DNA from: Desulfosarcina sp. BuS5
GTDB taxonomy: Bacteria; Desulfobacterota; Desulfobacteria; Desulfobacterales; BuS5
Assembly (NCBI RefSeq): GCF_028752835.1
Contig: NZ_CP087952.1
Span: 1,221,041 to 1,285,040, forward strand
Length of the DNA: 64,000 bases
Reading direction: 5' to 3'
Numbering within the stretch: the first letter of the stretch is position 1; each line of letters starts with the position of its first letter. Shown here in pieces: positions 8,384-16,676 of this stretch. The translations under genes and the position numbers were made by a program. The notes under the pieces were generated by a model that was given only the letters and a program-made list of their open reading frames with translations, did no database searches and was not told the DNA's origin.

Positions 8384-8484
8384 AAGTTTTACCTATTTCA
8401 GATCAAGGCTGTTTTTGGGTAAAAAAGAGTTAGCCACAGCCCCACGCAGACGTTTCCTCCTGCGGACTCCGCAGAAGAAAAAAG
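8384..8484. repeat. tagA-downstream repeat
   Basis: The sequence after this tagA (TCAAGGCTG, GGTAAAAAAGAGTTAGCCACAG, then CTGCGGACTCCGCAGAAG) is found again after the tagA remnant at 22984-23453 (23462-23571), partly at 14591-14640, and its second half at 9247-9296. It travels with the 3' end of this tagA subtype and contains a small CTGCGGA/TCCGCAG stem. Confidence 0.7.
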
Positions 8485-8564
8485 TGTCATCGCTCCGCGA
8501 CAGAAATTAGAGAAACGGCTGAAACAAGAGCGAAAGACTTACAAACGATGAGCGGCTTGATATC

Positions 8565-8843
8565 TCAGGCTGCCTGTTCGACTTCGGCATTAACTTTCGG
8601 GCCGATCTTATGTGCAGTTATAGCCAGCTCGTATCTGATTTGAAGATTCATCCAAAAGCGGGCGCTGTTACCAAAATAACGGGAAAGCCGCAACGCTGTT
8701 TCCGCACTAATGCCACGCTTGCCATTAAGGATTTGAGTAATACGCCCTGAAGGTACACGCAATGATAGAGCAAGTTTGTTGGCCGAAAGTTCGCGTGCCG
8801 TCATTTCACGTTTAAGAATACGTCCCGGGTGAATTGGTTTCAT
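8565..8843 (-). CDS. higA: HigA family antitoxin (XRE helix-turn-helix)
   Basis: 92 residues starting with MKPIHPGRILKREM, the classical HigA opening; an earlier in-frame start lies within higB and is not used. The HTH shows as LSANKLALSLRVPSGRITQILNGKRGISAETALRLSRYFG. HigA binds HigB and represses the operon. It follows higB by four bases, the usual toxin-first order. The higBA pair is intact and lies between the two long repeats. Confidence 0.92.
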   Translation of the reverse strand: MKPIHPGRILKREMTARELSANKLALSLRVPSGRITQILNGKRGISAETALRLSRYFGNSARFWMNLQIRYELAITAHKIGPKVNAEVEQAA

Positions 8844-8847
8844 GATT

Positions 8848-9135
8848 TTACCCCTTGTGGTAATCTGTAATTTCAACATCATACGCATCGCCGTCCTTAA
8901 AACGAAAACAGATCCGCCATGGCCCGTTTGCCCTCATCGCCCATTGACCTGCTCTATTACCGGATAATTTGTGCAGGCCTACACTTTTTAATGGGCTTAA
9001 ATCCTTTAGAGATTCTGCAGCATCAAGAGCAGCGAGCAAATCGTCAGCAGCATCCGGATCCAGGCCACGAAATCTGGATGTCTTGCCTTCTTCGTAAAAG
9101 CGTCGAGAGCGACTGTTGCCCCATGAGCGAATCAT
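8848..9135 (-). CDS. higB: HigB-type toxin (RelE-like mRNA interferase)
   Basis: 95 residues with the plasmid-killer signature: IRSWGNSRSRRFYEEGK, GLDPDAADDLLAALDAA, LHKLSGNRAGQWAMRANGPWRICFRF and DVEITDYHKG. HigB cleaves mRNA at the ribosome and is neutralised by HigA encoded just downstream. Length and conserved C-terminal DYHKG are normal, so it is probably functional. Confidence 0.92.
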   Translation of the reverse strand: MIRSWGNSRSRRFYEEGKTSRFRGLDPDAADDLLAALDAAESLKDLSPLKSVGLHKLSGNRAGQWAMRANGPWRICFRFKDGDAYDVEITDYHKG

Positions 9136-9144
9136 ACATATAAT

Positions 9145-9165
9145 ATACTACGGATCTTGTAGTAT
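9145..9165 (-). promoter_or_regulatory. Palindromic operator ahead of higBA
   Basis: A perfect 7-bp inverted repeat, ATACTAC and GTAGTAT around a 7-base spacer, lies 10 bases upstream of the higB start. An AT-rich stretch suitable for a -10 element (TATTAT on the minus strand) adjoins it. This is the expected position for autorepression by HigA; binding is inferred. Confidence 0.7.
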
Positions 9166-9318
9166 TGCAAACGTTTTTTATGATTATTGAGGATTAAGAA
9201 TGAATGTGTTAGACACGGATTGCACGGATTAACACTAAGCAAATTAGCCACAGACACACAAACGTTTCTTCCTACGGACTCCGCAGAAGGGGAAGGCGGA
9301 GGACGTTATGTTGATCTC

Positions 9319-9408
9319 AAAAAAAAATAACTGCAAGGGGATAAATATAAAAATGAAAGTACTGTTGATAGCAGGCGCGCGTCCCAATTTTATGAAGATC
9401 GCCCCTGT
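9319..9408 (+). pseudogene. wecB 5' end remnant with leader
   Basis: About 90 bases match the leader and first ~18 codons of wecB (ATAACTGCAAGGGG leader, ATG at 9353, MKVLLIAGARPNFMKIAPV) and then diverge. It begins in the same A-run that marks the left edge of the other wecB copies, giving four occurrences of this start in the window. Confidence 0.85.
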
Positions 9409-9527
9409 TTTCCCAAGCAGGGACGCCAATTGTCTGCAGGTGCATCAGACCAAGATTGGTTGAGGAATTTTAAATGATGGTTGAAAGCGAAAGTAAGGAG
9501 TAAGCAGGTAGTAACAGATAGTCAATG

Positions 9528-9788
9528 TCATGCAGTTGTTACCTTCTCTTGTTTTACCCTTTCATGCAACCAAACCTTGATTAAAGCACCGCGATCTACA
9601 CCGATTTTTTCCCGGATGCGATCAATTTCGTTGACCAGTTCTTCTGCCACATCAAGCGTGATGCGGACTTTCTTCCCGTGGCGAATAATTCTGGACTTAG
9701 ACATGTCAATAAGATCATGAATATCCTCGCCCTCGTCGAATCGTCGGTCAAACTCTTCCGTGCTTTTAGCTGTTTTCTTTTTCGCCAT
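9528..9788 (-). CDS. brnA: BrnA-type antitoxin (CopG/RHH-like)
   Basis: 86 residues from the ATG at 9788, preceded by AGGAGG; the longer frame upstream lies inside brnT. It reads MAKKKTAKSTEEFDRRFDEG, IDMSKSRIIRHGKKVRITLDVAEELVNEIDRIREKIGVDRGALIKVWLHER, a BrnA-like ribbon-helix-helix protein. BrnA binds and neutralises the BrnT RNase and represses the operon. Its partner upstream on the same strand is broken by an inserted element. Confidence 0.82.
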   Translation of the reverse strand: MAKKKTAKSTEEFDRRFDEGEDIHDLIDMSKSRIIRHGKKVRITLDVAEELVNEIDRIREKIGVDRGALIKVWLHERVKQEKVTTA

Positions 9789-10200
9789 ACAATTCGGCCT
9801 CCTTTTTTCTGGAGCGTCTTGCTGATATAATACGGACAGCATTTCCCCTCCGGGTGAAAATTGCGGTCCACAGCTTTTTATTGATTTTTCCGGCATCCTT
9901 CATTAAAGGCCCAAAGTAGTTAACACTTTTTCCCAGGTTAGAACCGATATTTTCACCGCAGAGAACGCAGAAAGCGCAGAGGAACTGCTTAATTTTTAAT
10001 GTAATATCTCAGCGATCTCTGCGTTCTCCGCGGTGAAATCCAATTTTTTATAACAAAGTAAATATAAACTAAATTTGAAGGATGCCGATTTTTCCTATTA
10101 AAATACTTCTGTTTTCAAGCGGATAGGATGTGAGAATTTCGACCCTGTGAGTATCGTCCCACAGTTTCTTTGCCGTATCGAAATCAATATCATGCTTAAG
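9766..10200 (-). pseudogene. brnT: brnT toxin gene interrupted by a 195-bp element and missing its 5' end
   Basis: On the minus strand the part before the insertion encodes LKHDIDFDTAKKLWDDTHRVE, YPLENRSILIGKI, and the part after it INKKLWTAIFTRRGNAVRII, SARRSRKKEAELYGEKENS with stop at 9766. Removing the insertion and one copy of the 9-bp target repeat rejoins the two halves in frame as a normal BrnT (RelE-fold RNase). The extreme N-terminus is replaced by a palindromic element (10201-10355). Its 3' end overlaps brnA, the usual arrangement. Confidence 0.88.
9892..10086. mobile_element. Non-autonomous inverted-repeat element (MITE-like) in brnT, 9-bp target duplication
   Basis: 195 bp with 11-bp terminal inverted repeats GGCATCCTTCA/TGAAGGATGCC, flanked on both sides by GATTTTTCC (9883-9891 and 10087-10095). 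It has no gene. The centre is a long hairpin with arms related to TTCACCGCAGAGAACGCAG and CTCTGCGTTCTCCGCGG. A second copy lies inverted at 39050-39247. One terminus (~38 bp) also matches the end of the transposase remnant at 39278-39320. Confidence 0.9.
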
Positions 10201-10355
10201 GGAACTTACAGAAAATAATCTACGCATCCTGCTTGCCCTTTTGTCCGTCTTCTACGTTGCGGCAACAGTTGTATAGTTCACTATGCAACTGTTACCACGC
10301 CTTGAAGACGAACAAAAATTCTGCACGATATGCGTAGATTATTTCCTTCCAGTTC
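10201..10355. repeat. 155-bp imperfect palindrome
   Basis: The two ~77-base halves are reverse complements with roughly three-quarters identity. Outer ends are GGAACT/AGTTCC, shared blocks include AAATAATCTACGCAT and CGTCTTC, and the centre is built from GCAACAGTTG and CAACTGTT. It contains no gene and replaces the first codons of brnT, so it is probably another inserted hairpin element. Confidence 0.8.
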
Positions 10356-10473
10356 CCTAACTTTGTTAGTACGGTTTTTTTTATTATCCCATTCAAATCG
10401 CATGGTATATGTTGTACATATTTTATACAAAATTACAACACAGAATATAAACTGTTTGATCTGGAAAGTGAGG

Positions 10474-10542
10474 ACTGTTGATATAAAAAATATCGACAGG
10501 TCATTGCGAAAATGGATGGGATGTGTTCAAAACGCTGTTTAA
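10474..10542 (+). pseudogene. mazF 3' end remnant
   Basis: The last 22 codons (VDIKNIDRSLRKWMGCVQNAV and stop) correspond to the C-terminus of the MazF genes at 1442 and 19395. It joins directly to the A-run and leader of the second wecB copy, so the heparinase and tagA genes that normally lie between are absent here. Confidence 0.82.
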
Positions 10543-10578
10543 TGTCAAAAAAATAACTGCAAGGGGATAAATATAAAA

Positions 10579-11682
10579 ATGAAAGTACTGTTGATTGCGG
10601 GCGCTCGTCCCAATTTTATGAAGATCGCCCTTGTGCACAGGGAATCCAAAAAATATAAGGAGATTGACTGCAAAATAGTCCATACAGGCCAGCATTATGA
10701 TTATGAGATGTCTGCGGCTTTTTTTAAGGATCTTGAAATACCTGAGCCGGATTTTTTCCTGGATGCAGGTTCAGGCTCCCATGCTGTCCAGACCGCAAAG
10801 ATAATGACAGTTTTTGAGAAAGTCTGCCTGGATGAAAAGCCTGATATTATAATTGTAGTTGGTGATGTAAATTCAACCCTTGCTTGCAGCATAGTAGCAA
10901 AAAAGCTTTTGATAAAGGTTGCCCATGTAGAGGCAGGCCTTAGAAGTTTTGACCTTACCATGCCGGAAGAGATCAACCGGATGGTCACAGACTCTATTAG
11001 TGATTATTTTTTTGTTACTGAAGAAAGCGGGATGCAGAACCTTATTAACGAGGGTAAGCCTGAAAGTAGTATCCATTTTGTAGGTCATGTGATGATCGAT
11101 AATCTTCTTTACCAGGTGGAAAAACTTGTGGATGAAGACGTAAGCGGTTTTTCAACTTATGAATTCAGGAATTAGCATAGAGATTATGCTTTTTTGACAA
11201 TGCACAGACCTTCCAATGTGGACACCGGGGAAACCTTGAATGAAATAGTTTCTGCTTTAAATGAAATTTCTGATGACATGCCGATTGTTTTTGCTGTACA
11301 TCCAAGAACCGGGACAATGATCGATCAATTTAATATAAGATTTTCAGATAATATTACGTTGCTGCCGCCTTTGGGTTTTAAGGAAGCTCTTTTTTTATGG
11401 AAAGATGCTGCCGTAGTGATCACAGACAGCGGCGGGCTGCAGGAAGAAACTACTGCTCTGGGTGTGCCGTGTATTACCCTGCGGGAAAATACGGAGAGGC
11501 CGATTACAATTGAGATGGGGACAAATATTTTGGCGGGGACTAAAAAAGAATCCATCCTCAATGCTTACAGGGAAAGTATCAAGGGGAAAAGCAAAGAACA
11601 TAATGTCCCGCCTAAATGGGATGGCCGGGCGGCAGAGAGAATATGGAAGATTATTTTGAAGAATATTTCATACACGGATTAA
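10579..11682 (+). pseudogene. wecB: UDP-N-acetylglucosamine 2-epimerase (WecB type), in-frame amber, copy 2
   Basis: Same gene as at 4380, with the amber at 11173-11175. It differs by two early missense changes (Pro to Leu in KIAPVH, Ala to Val in MTAFEK) and a few silent ones, all within the first ~240 bases. These changes partly agree with the third copy at 20438, suggesting past recombination among copies. Confidence 0.9.
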
Positions 11683-11685
11683 CAT

Positions 11686-11991
11686 TAAAGGATGAAACGG
11701 GATTTTCCCTGCATTGAAGTTTGCGAGACATATTCGCCTCCTTTTAAGAAAGAATTCAGCCAGGAAGACAACTCGGCTATGATTAGCGCTATTAATAATG
11801 CACGTCCCGATATGCTCTGGGTCGGCATGACCGCTCCCAAACAGGAAAAATGGATTTATAAAAATCGTGATAAGGAACGGGGAAGTTATTTCGTCCTCGT
11901 TCCTAAGCTTAATGTGCCGTTTACAGCCGCTATAGGGGCGGTATTCGATTTTTACGCAGGCATCAGGAAACGATCTTTCGGTTTTTGGATA
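11686..11991 (+). pseudogene. tagA internal fragment, copy 2
   Basis: Identical to the fragment at 5487, including the 33-bp palindromic in-frame insertion (11875-11907). Confidence 0.85.
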
Positions 11992-12011
11992 AAAGCAGGA
12001 GGAGTTGTCAC

Positions 12012-12269
12012 ATGCAAATAGTTATGGATATACCTACGGAACTTGCCCACGCTATTAAGTTGCCGGAAGAAGAAATTCCAACAAGACTAAAAACGGAATT
12101 GGCTATCAGGCTTTATCGAAAAAAATTATTAAACTTTGGTAAAGCAAGACAGCTTGCCCAAATGACTTATTGGGAATTTTATGAATTAATAGGTAAAGAA
12201 GATGTTAATAGAAATTATGATGTCAATGAATTAGAAGAGGATCTGGCAACACTGGAGGAACTTTTTTGA
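12012..12269 (+). CDS. UPF0175 family antitoxin, copy 2
   Basis: Identical in translation to the gene at 5813, with the same AGGAGG site and four-base overlap with the following toxin gene. Confidence 0.85.
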   Translation: MQIVMDIPTELAHAIKLPEEEIPTRLKTELAIRLYRKKLLNFGKARQLAQMTYWEFYELIGKEDVNRNYDVNELEEDLATLEELF

Positions 12270-12757
12270 TAGCAGTAGCCGACTCTTCTGTGCTTATTGG
12301 ATTAAGCGCTATTGGACACTTGCATCTTTTAAAAACGTTGTTTGGCAGAGAAATTTTGATTCCTTTTGCTGTTTGGCGAGAGGTAGTTGAGCAAGGAGAA
12401 AAACGACCGGGAGCAAGACAAGTTTCATCGGCTGACTGGATTATTGTTCAAAATGTTGATAGTTCGGATTTGCTGCGACTCCTTAAGATTGATCTGGACG
12501 CAGGAGAGGCTGAAGCTATTGTCTTGGCCAAAGAAATTAATGCGGATGTAATTTTTTTAGATGAACGGGATGCCAGAAAAAAAGCGAAATTCCTTGATCT
12601 AAAGATTCTCGGAACAATTGGCATTCTGATTAAGGCTAAACAATCAGGAGAGATACAATCGTTAGAAAAAGTCTTAAATGATCTTCGTTTTCAAGCTCAT
12701 TTTAGAATTAGTGACCTCCTGTTTCGGAGGGCACTTGCCGCAGTTGAAGAGAATTGA
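12266..12757 (+). CDS. DUF3368 PIN-domain toxin, copy 2
   Basis: Identical in translation to the gene at 6067; TTG start within the antitoxin stop. Both copies of the pair are open, so either antitoxin could neutralise either toxin. Confidence 0.85.
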   Translation: MIAVADSSVLIGLSAIGHLHLLKTLFGREILIPFAVWREVVEQGEKRPGARQVSSADWIIVQNVDSSDLLRLLKIDLDAGEAEAIVLAKEINADVIFLDERDARKKAKFLDLKILGTIGILIKAKQSGEIQSLEKVLNDLRFQAHFRISDLLFRRALAAVEEN

Positions 12758-12905
12758 ATATCTATTTATTGCATCCTGACAAACAGACCGATTTTGCTAC
12801 AAAACTCTCAATTGCTGTTATTGCCATAAAAGCGCTGATCTCTGACGAGTTGAAAAATAATTGGATTTTTTTACATATCAATCAATGTGAGCAGGCAGAT
12901 AAAAT

Positions 12906-13118
12906 ATGTTAATCAAACTTGGTAAATATTCTATAAGCAACAGGGGGCCGGAGGTGATGTCGAACTGGCCTGGTGGCTGATAAAATCCGGCGGCGCTGGA
13001 GCATACATGGCCTGCGCCAACCCCCATTCCCTGGTCGTCGCTTCCAAAAACGTTTTATTCGAAAGCGCTTTAAAAAATGTCGCTATCCTGCTCCCTGACG
13101 GCACTGGCATATTAATCA
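12906..13118 (+). pseudogene. tagA 5' fragment with frameshift, copy 2
   Basis: Same remnant as at 6707, with the same frameshift and the same abrupt end. Confidence 0.82.
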
Positions 13119-13155
13119 AATGTTGGACATCAAGAAGGAATATGGAAATAATGCC

Positions 13156-13616
13156 ATGAAACCAAAAGTTTACATTGAAACTTCAATTCCAAGTTATTTG
13201 ACTGCGAGACCGAGCAACGATCTTCGCGCTATGGCCAACCAAAACACAACAATTGAGTGGTGGGAAATTCGAAGGCCTGAATTTGAAATATACATTTCTG
13301 AATTCGTTGTTGCCGCAGCATCACAAGGGCATCCGAAAGCGGCAGCACGTCGATTGGCAGCAATTGAAGGATGTTACGGAAAAAGTACGACAATCAGGAA
13401 GAGTTTTAGTTGCTGAAGGTCCTATTCCGGAAGGTGCCGAGATTGATGCGTACCACATAGCCGTTGCAAACAGTTAATGGAATGGATTATCTTCTTACAT
13501 GGAATTGTAAGCACATCGCGAATGCGGTAATGCGCACACAAATTGAGGCTGTTTGTTTTGATCATGGTTTTGAACCACCAATAATATGCACACCTGTAGA
13601 ACTCATGGAGGATTAA
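13156..13616 (+). pseudogene. PIN-domain toxin with two frameshifts, copy 2
   Basis: Same lesions as the copy at 6957, so the toxin was already broken when the block duplicated. Confidence 0.85.
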
Positions 13617-13620
13617 TATT

Positions 13621-13800
13621 ATGTGGCAAGATCCAATAGTTAAAGAAACGCGAGAATTAAGAGAGCTATACGCATCCAGGTTCAAACATGACGCTGATGC
13701 AATCTTTGAAGATATTCTTAAACGCCAGGAGAAATCAGGGCGAAAGCGGATAGCATTTCCCGCACGCAAACCGAAATTGAAAGGAAAAGCAGGCAGATAA
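13621..13800 (+). CDS. Small (59-residue) antitoxin, copy 2
   Basis: Identical to the short gene at 7422 with the same GGAGG site; still open next to its broken toxin. Confidence 0.7.
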   Translation: MWQDPIVKETRELRELYASRFKHDADAIFEDILKRQEKSGRKRIAFPARKPKLKGKAGR

Positions 13801-13803
13801 AAA

Positions 13804-14572
13804 ATGCTAATTAAACTTGGCAAATATTCCATCAGCAACAGGGGGCTGGCAGGTGATGTCGGCTTTGCATTACAGGCTATAAAAAACAAAAGTATCGGTA
13901 CATACATGGCCTGCGCCAATCCTCATTCCCTGGTTGTTGCCTCAAAAGATGCTTTGTTTGAAAGCGCTTTAAAAAATGCTGATATTCTGGTTCCTGACGG
14001 CACGGGCATTATCATAGCAGCTAAAATTTTAGGACTGCCATGTACTGAAAAGGTCGCAGGAACCGATTTCTTCCTTGGCCTTTCACGCAAGGCACAATGA
14101 AGAAAAAAAAGGACTCAAATATTTTTTCCTCGGATCTTCAAAAAAAACTCTATGTTTGATCGCAGAAAGGATGAAACAGGATTTTCCTTACATTGAAGTT
14201 TGTGGAACCTATTCACCTCCTTTTAAAAATGAATTCAGAAATGAAGATAATCAGTTAATGATAAAGGCTGTAAATGAAGCCAAACCTGATGTTTTATGGG
14301 TAGGCATGACCGCCCCAAAACAGGAAAAATGGATTTATGAAAATCGCGATAAGCTTAATGTGCCGTTTATAGCCGCTATCGGGGCGGTATTCGATTTTTA
14401 TGCGGGAACTAAAGAACGATCTTCCGGTTTTTGGATAACAATAGGCCTTGAATGGCTGCCCAGGTTTTTAAAAGAACCAGGAAGACTTTGGAAGAGAAAT
14501 TTTAAATCAACGCCGATTTTTTTGGGCTGGGTGTTAAAGGAAAAAATCAAACAGATGATGCGTCAAGAATAA
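13804..14572 (+). pseudogene. WecG/TagA-type glycosyltransferase split by one frameshift, copy 2
   Basis: Identical to the split gene at 7605, including the frameshift between GTDFFLGLS and LKYFFLGSS. Confidence 0.87.
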
Positions 14573-14763
14573 CAAATGCAACAAGTTTTACCCATTTCGG
14601 CTCAAGGCTGTTTTGGGTAAAAAAGAGTTAGCCACAGGCACACGCAGAGACGCACAGATAAAGAACTTAAGAAGAAAAAGTTTGGAAGCGTAGATTGTCC
14701 TGTTACTATCTTTCGGAGCTACGGGGCAGGTACAGACATTTTATTAGGGCAGGCTCGCCCGAA

Positions 14764-15054
14764 CTAAGCCAAAAACCTTCTGAGTTCTTTATAAAAGTTT
14801 TCGCGTGAACCTATAAAAATAACTAAAACTTCTTTTTTATCTTTTGCCACATCATATACTGCCCGATATTGGATACCAACATGAAAAATTTTTATATAAC
14901 GAAGCCCAAGGCTAAATCCTTGAAGAAGGCTTCCTTTTTCAGATGGATTCTCTTCGAGTTCCAATAGTTGGGTTCTGATATTGAGTTTAATATGGGCATC
15001 AAATCTCTTATATTGTTTTTTTGCACGTGGGCTTAAGTAGACATCATATTTCAT
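14764..15054 (-). CDS. RelE/ParE family toxin
   Basis: 96 residues with the RelE/ParE fold pattern: YDVYLSPRAKKQYKRFD, IRTQLLELEENP, LRYIKIFHVGIQYRAVYDV and a C-terminal VLVIFIGSRENFYKELRR. Such proteins cut mRNA on the ribosome or poison gyrase. It starts within the stop of the upstream antitoxin (ATGA overlap). No lesion is seen. Confidence 0.82.
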   Translation of the reverse strand: MKYDVYLSPRAKKQYKRFDAHIKLNIRTQLLELEENPSEKGSLLQGFSLGLRYIKIFHVGIQYRAVYDVAKDKKEVLVIFIGSRENFYKELRRFLA

Positions 15055-15242
15055 GTTAAATCTTTTAACTGAACACTTTCACCCTGTTGATGGCTTTCCC
15101 ATGCTTCTTTGCGCATTTCATCTAAGGCTTTGGCATAATCTTTATTGAGGGAGAAAAATAAACGTTCCTTGTCATCTTCACCCAGCTTGGAAGCGGCCTC
15201 GATTATTTTTTCATATGTGAGTTCTATAGCAATTTCCGGCAT
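15051..15242 (-). CDS. Small antitoxin of the RelE/ParE-type pair
   Basis: 63 residues (IAIELTYEKIIEAASKLGEDDKERL...EMRKEAWESHQQGESV), helical and charged, four bases overlapping the toxin start. A GGAGGT-like site precedes the start on the minus strand. Role inferred from position and size. Confidence 0.72.
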   Translation of the reverse strand: MPEIAIELTYEKIIEAASKLGEDDKERLFFSLNKDYAKALDEMRKEAWESHQQGESVQLKDLT

Positions 15243-15354
15243 GATTTGGTACCTCCTAATTTATTCATTTAGAATATTTTTATCACGATGAAAGTATGTA
15301 ATCAATAGAAACATTACAGTGGACAGTGAGCAGGTAAGGAAGGGAAGCTCAGGG

Positions 15355-15599
15355 AAGGAATGGGGTCAAGTCTACGTTTGACCCATGTGGGATAAAAAAT
15401 AATGCTGAAATAAAAGCAAATGCTGGGATTTATTTATTAGCTTGCAGAAACAAAGGGGTCAGGTCTTCATTCTTGACAAACCGCATGATAAAGGACTATA
15501 AAATTCGCATCACATTATAGTAGTAAAAGGATTGCTAATGGCTCGTCCCTTGAGAATAACCTGCCCCGGCGCCTTTTATCATGTGACTTCCCGTGGTAA
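15355..15599. repeat. REP-like blocks A then B, first locus
   Basis: Block A (15355-15444) contains a hairpin GGGTCAA...TTGACCC. Block B (15445-15599) contains GGGGTCAGGTCTTCATTCTTG and the first 20 codons of a RAYT transposase. The same two blocks recur at 16218-16463 in the opposite order (B then A), same orientation. These GGGGTCA motifs are of the kind associated with REP-associated Y1 transposases. Confidence 0.75.
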
Positions 15600-15683
15600 T
15601 GAACGGAAGGATATATTCAAGAGCAGGCGTGACAGGGAAAAGTTTCTTGAATATTTTGAATCGGCTGCAAAACGAGGTGGTGA
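15538..15683 (+). pseudogene. REP-associated tyrosine transposase (Y1), N-terminal fragment
   Basis: Reads MARPLRITCPGAFYHVTSRG, NERKDIFKSRRDREKFLEYFESAAKR, the opening of the Y1_Tnp/RAYT family, including the conserved YHVTSRGN, then breaks off before the HUH motif and catalytic tyrosine. It cannot be active. Confidence 0.85.
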
Positions 15684-15756
15684 AGGAACAATCCGCAGAT
15701 TCCGCAGATTAACGCAGAAAAATGACTAAGGAATACCTTAAATTGGAGGTTTTAAT

Positions 15757-16083
15757 ATGCGAACTGTTGCAAATAAGAGCATTGAAAGCAAATTTTCATC
15801 ATTGCCAGCTGAAGAGAAGGTATCAGTCATCAGCCATGGAGTTGCATTACGTCTTTCTGAATGGAAGAAACGGCTTTTTCTGGCTGAAAGCAAAGTCCGG
15901 TTCTTTGAGGAAAAGTACCGTATGCCCCTGGCTGAGCTGGATACAAAAGGATTACCGGATGATGCTGACCATGAAATGCACGAAGACTATATTATGTGGC
16001 ATCACTGGACGGAGGAGCTTGAAAAGGCAAGAAAGCAGATCATAGACTTGGAGACGATAGCCGCCTATGGAGTTCAATGGTAA
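15757..16083 (+). CDS. Probable antitoxin of a TumE/TumA-like pair
   Basis: 108 residues from the ATG at 15757 after a TTGGAGG site. The C-terminal half (AESKVRFFEEKYRMPLAEL...HEDYIMWHHWTEELEKARKQI) is a charged helical region like that of proteins encoded just before TumE (DUF6516) toxins. Four bases after its stop region lies a TumE-like N-terminus. Family assignment is by resemblance and order only. Confidence 0.5.
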   Translation: MRTVANKSIESKFSSLPAEEKVSVISHGVALRLSEWKKRLFLAESKVRFFEEKYRMPLAELDTKGLPDDADHEMHEDYIMWHHWTEELEKARKQIIDLETIAAYGVQW

Positions 16084-16086
16084 ACT

Positions 16087-16217
16087 ATGTTAGCATCTGA
16101 GCGTTTGCTGGAGATAGAGGAGAAATTTGAGGCCAAGGTGGAGCGCATTGTTCCTGTTGAGCTTGATGAAAAAACTCTACGCGTTATTTTGTATCTAAAG
16201 GATGGCACCAACTTGCG
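16087..16217 (+). pseudogene. Truncated TumE-like (DUF6516) toxin
   Basis: The first ~44 codons (LEIEEKFEAKVERIVPVELDEKTLRVILYLKDGTNLR) look like the start of a DUF6516 toxin. At the point where the family normally continues, REP-like block B begins (16218), and the frame runs into it. The toxin is therefore cut while the preceding gene stays open. Confidence 0.5.
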
Positions 16218-16463
16218 GAAACAAAGGGGTCAGGTCTTCATTCTTGACAAACCGCATGATAAAGGACTATAAAATTCGCATCACATTATAGCTGTAAAAG
16301 GATTGCTAATGGCTCGTCCCTTGAGAATAACCTGCCCCGGCGCCTTTTATCATGTGACTTCCCGTGGTAAGGTAAGGAATGGGGTCAAGTCTACGTTTGA
16401 CCCATGTGGGATAAAAAATAATGCTGAAATAAAAGCAAATGCTGGGATTTATTTATTAGCTTG
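16218..16463. repeat. REP-like blocks B then A, second locus
   Basis: Block B (16218-16370) matches 15447-15599 and block A (16374-16463) matches 15355-15444. Their order is reversed relative to the first locus. A second RAYT start (16309-16366) is included and is cut after YHVTSRG. Confidence 0.75.
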
Positions 16464-16559
16464 TACAAGTTTTAGATCTATTCTGCTGTTTACAGCAGCA
16501 GCATATCTGATTACACTTTTGAGGCTGGGTAATCGAATCCTAAACAGAATGACGATTTA

Positions 16560-16676
16560 TCTTCAAGTCTTGTAAAAAGGGCATGTTTATCAGAAGGAGT
16601 AAGTGGGAAAGATATTGTTTTTCATTCAGACAATGGTTCTCCCATGAAGGAAGCAACTATGTTGGTAACCCTTCAA
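16560..16676 (+). pseudogene. IS3-family transposase OrfB fragment
   Basis: About 39 codons (SLVKRACLSEGVSGKDIVFH, SDNGSPMKEATMLVTLQ) match the integrase-core region around the second catalytic Asp (HSDNGSPM) of IS3-family transposases. Both ends are lost; the right side joins an IS4-type fragment. Confidence 0.8.

Larger units (their letters stand above)
4347..8439. repeat. Long direct repeat, copy 1 (4.1 kb)
   Basis: This block (wecB, tagA pieces, UPF0175/DUF3368 pair, broken PIN gene, 59-residue antitoxin, split tagA and ~65 bp beyond) recurs at 10547-14637 with a constant offset of 6199 bases. Six substitutions fall within the first ~240 bases of wecB; beyond that all translations compared are identical until the right edge. 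The left edge lies in a run of A residues. Confidence 0.95.
10547..14637. repeat. Long direct repeat, copy 2 (4.1 kb)
   Basis: Second copy of the block at 4347-8439. The left flank (mazF remnant) and right flank (RelE-type module) differ from copy 1, which argues against a simple assembly duplication. Confidence 0.95.

Noticed and set aside
10330-10542. 70-residue frame as a gene
   Set aside because: Its first half is palindrome and spacer sequence and its end is the mazF remnant; no ribosome-binding site.
4347-14637. The 4.1-kb duplication as a pure assembly artefact
   Set aside because: Distinct flanks on both sides and six substitutions near one edge argue for two real copies, although long reads would settle it.
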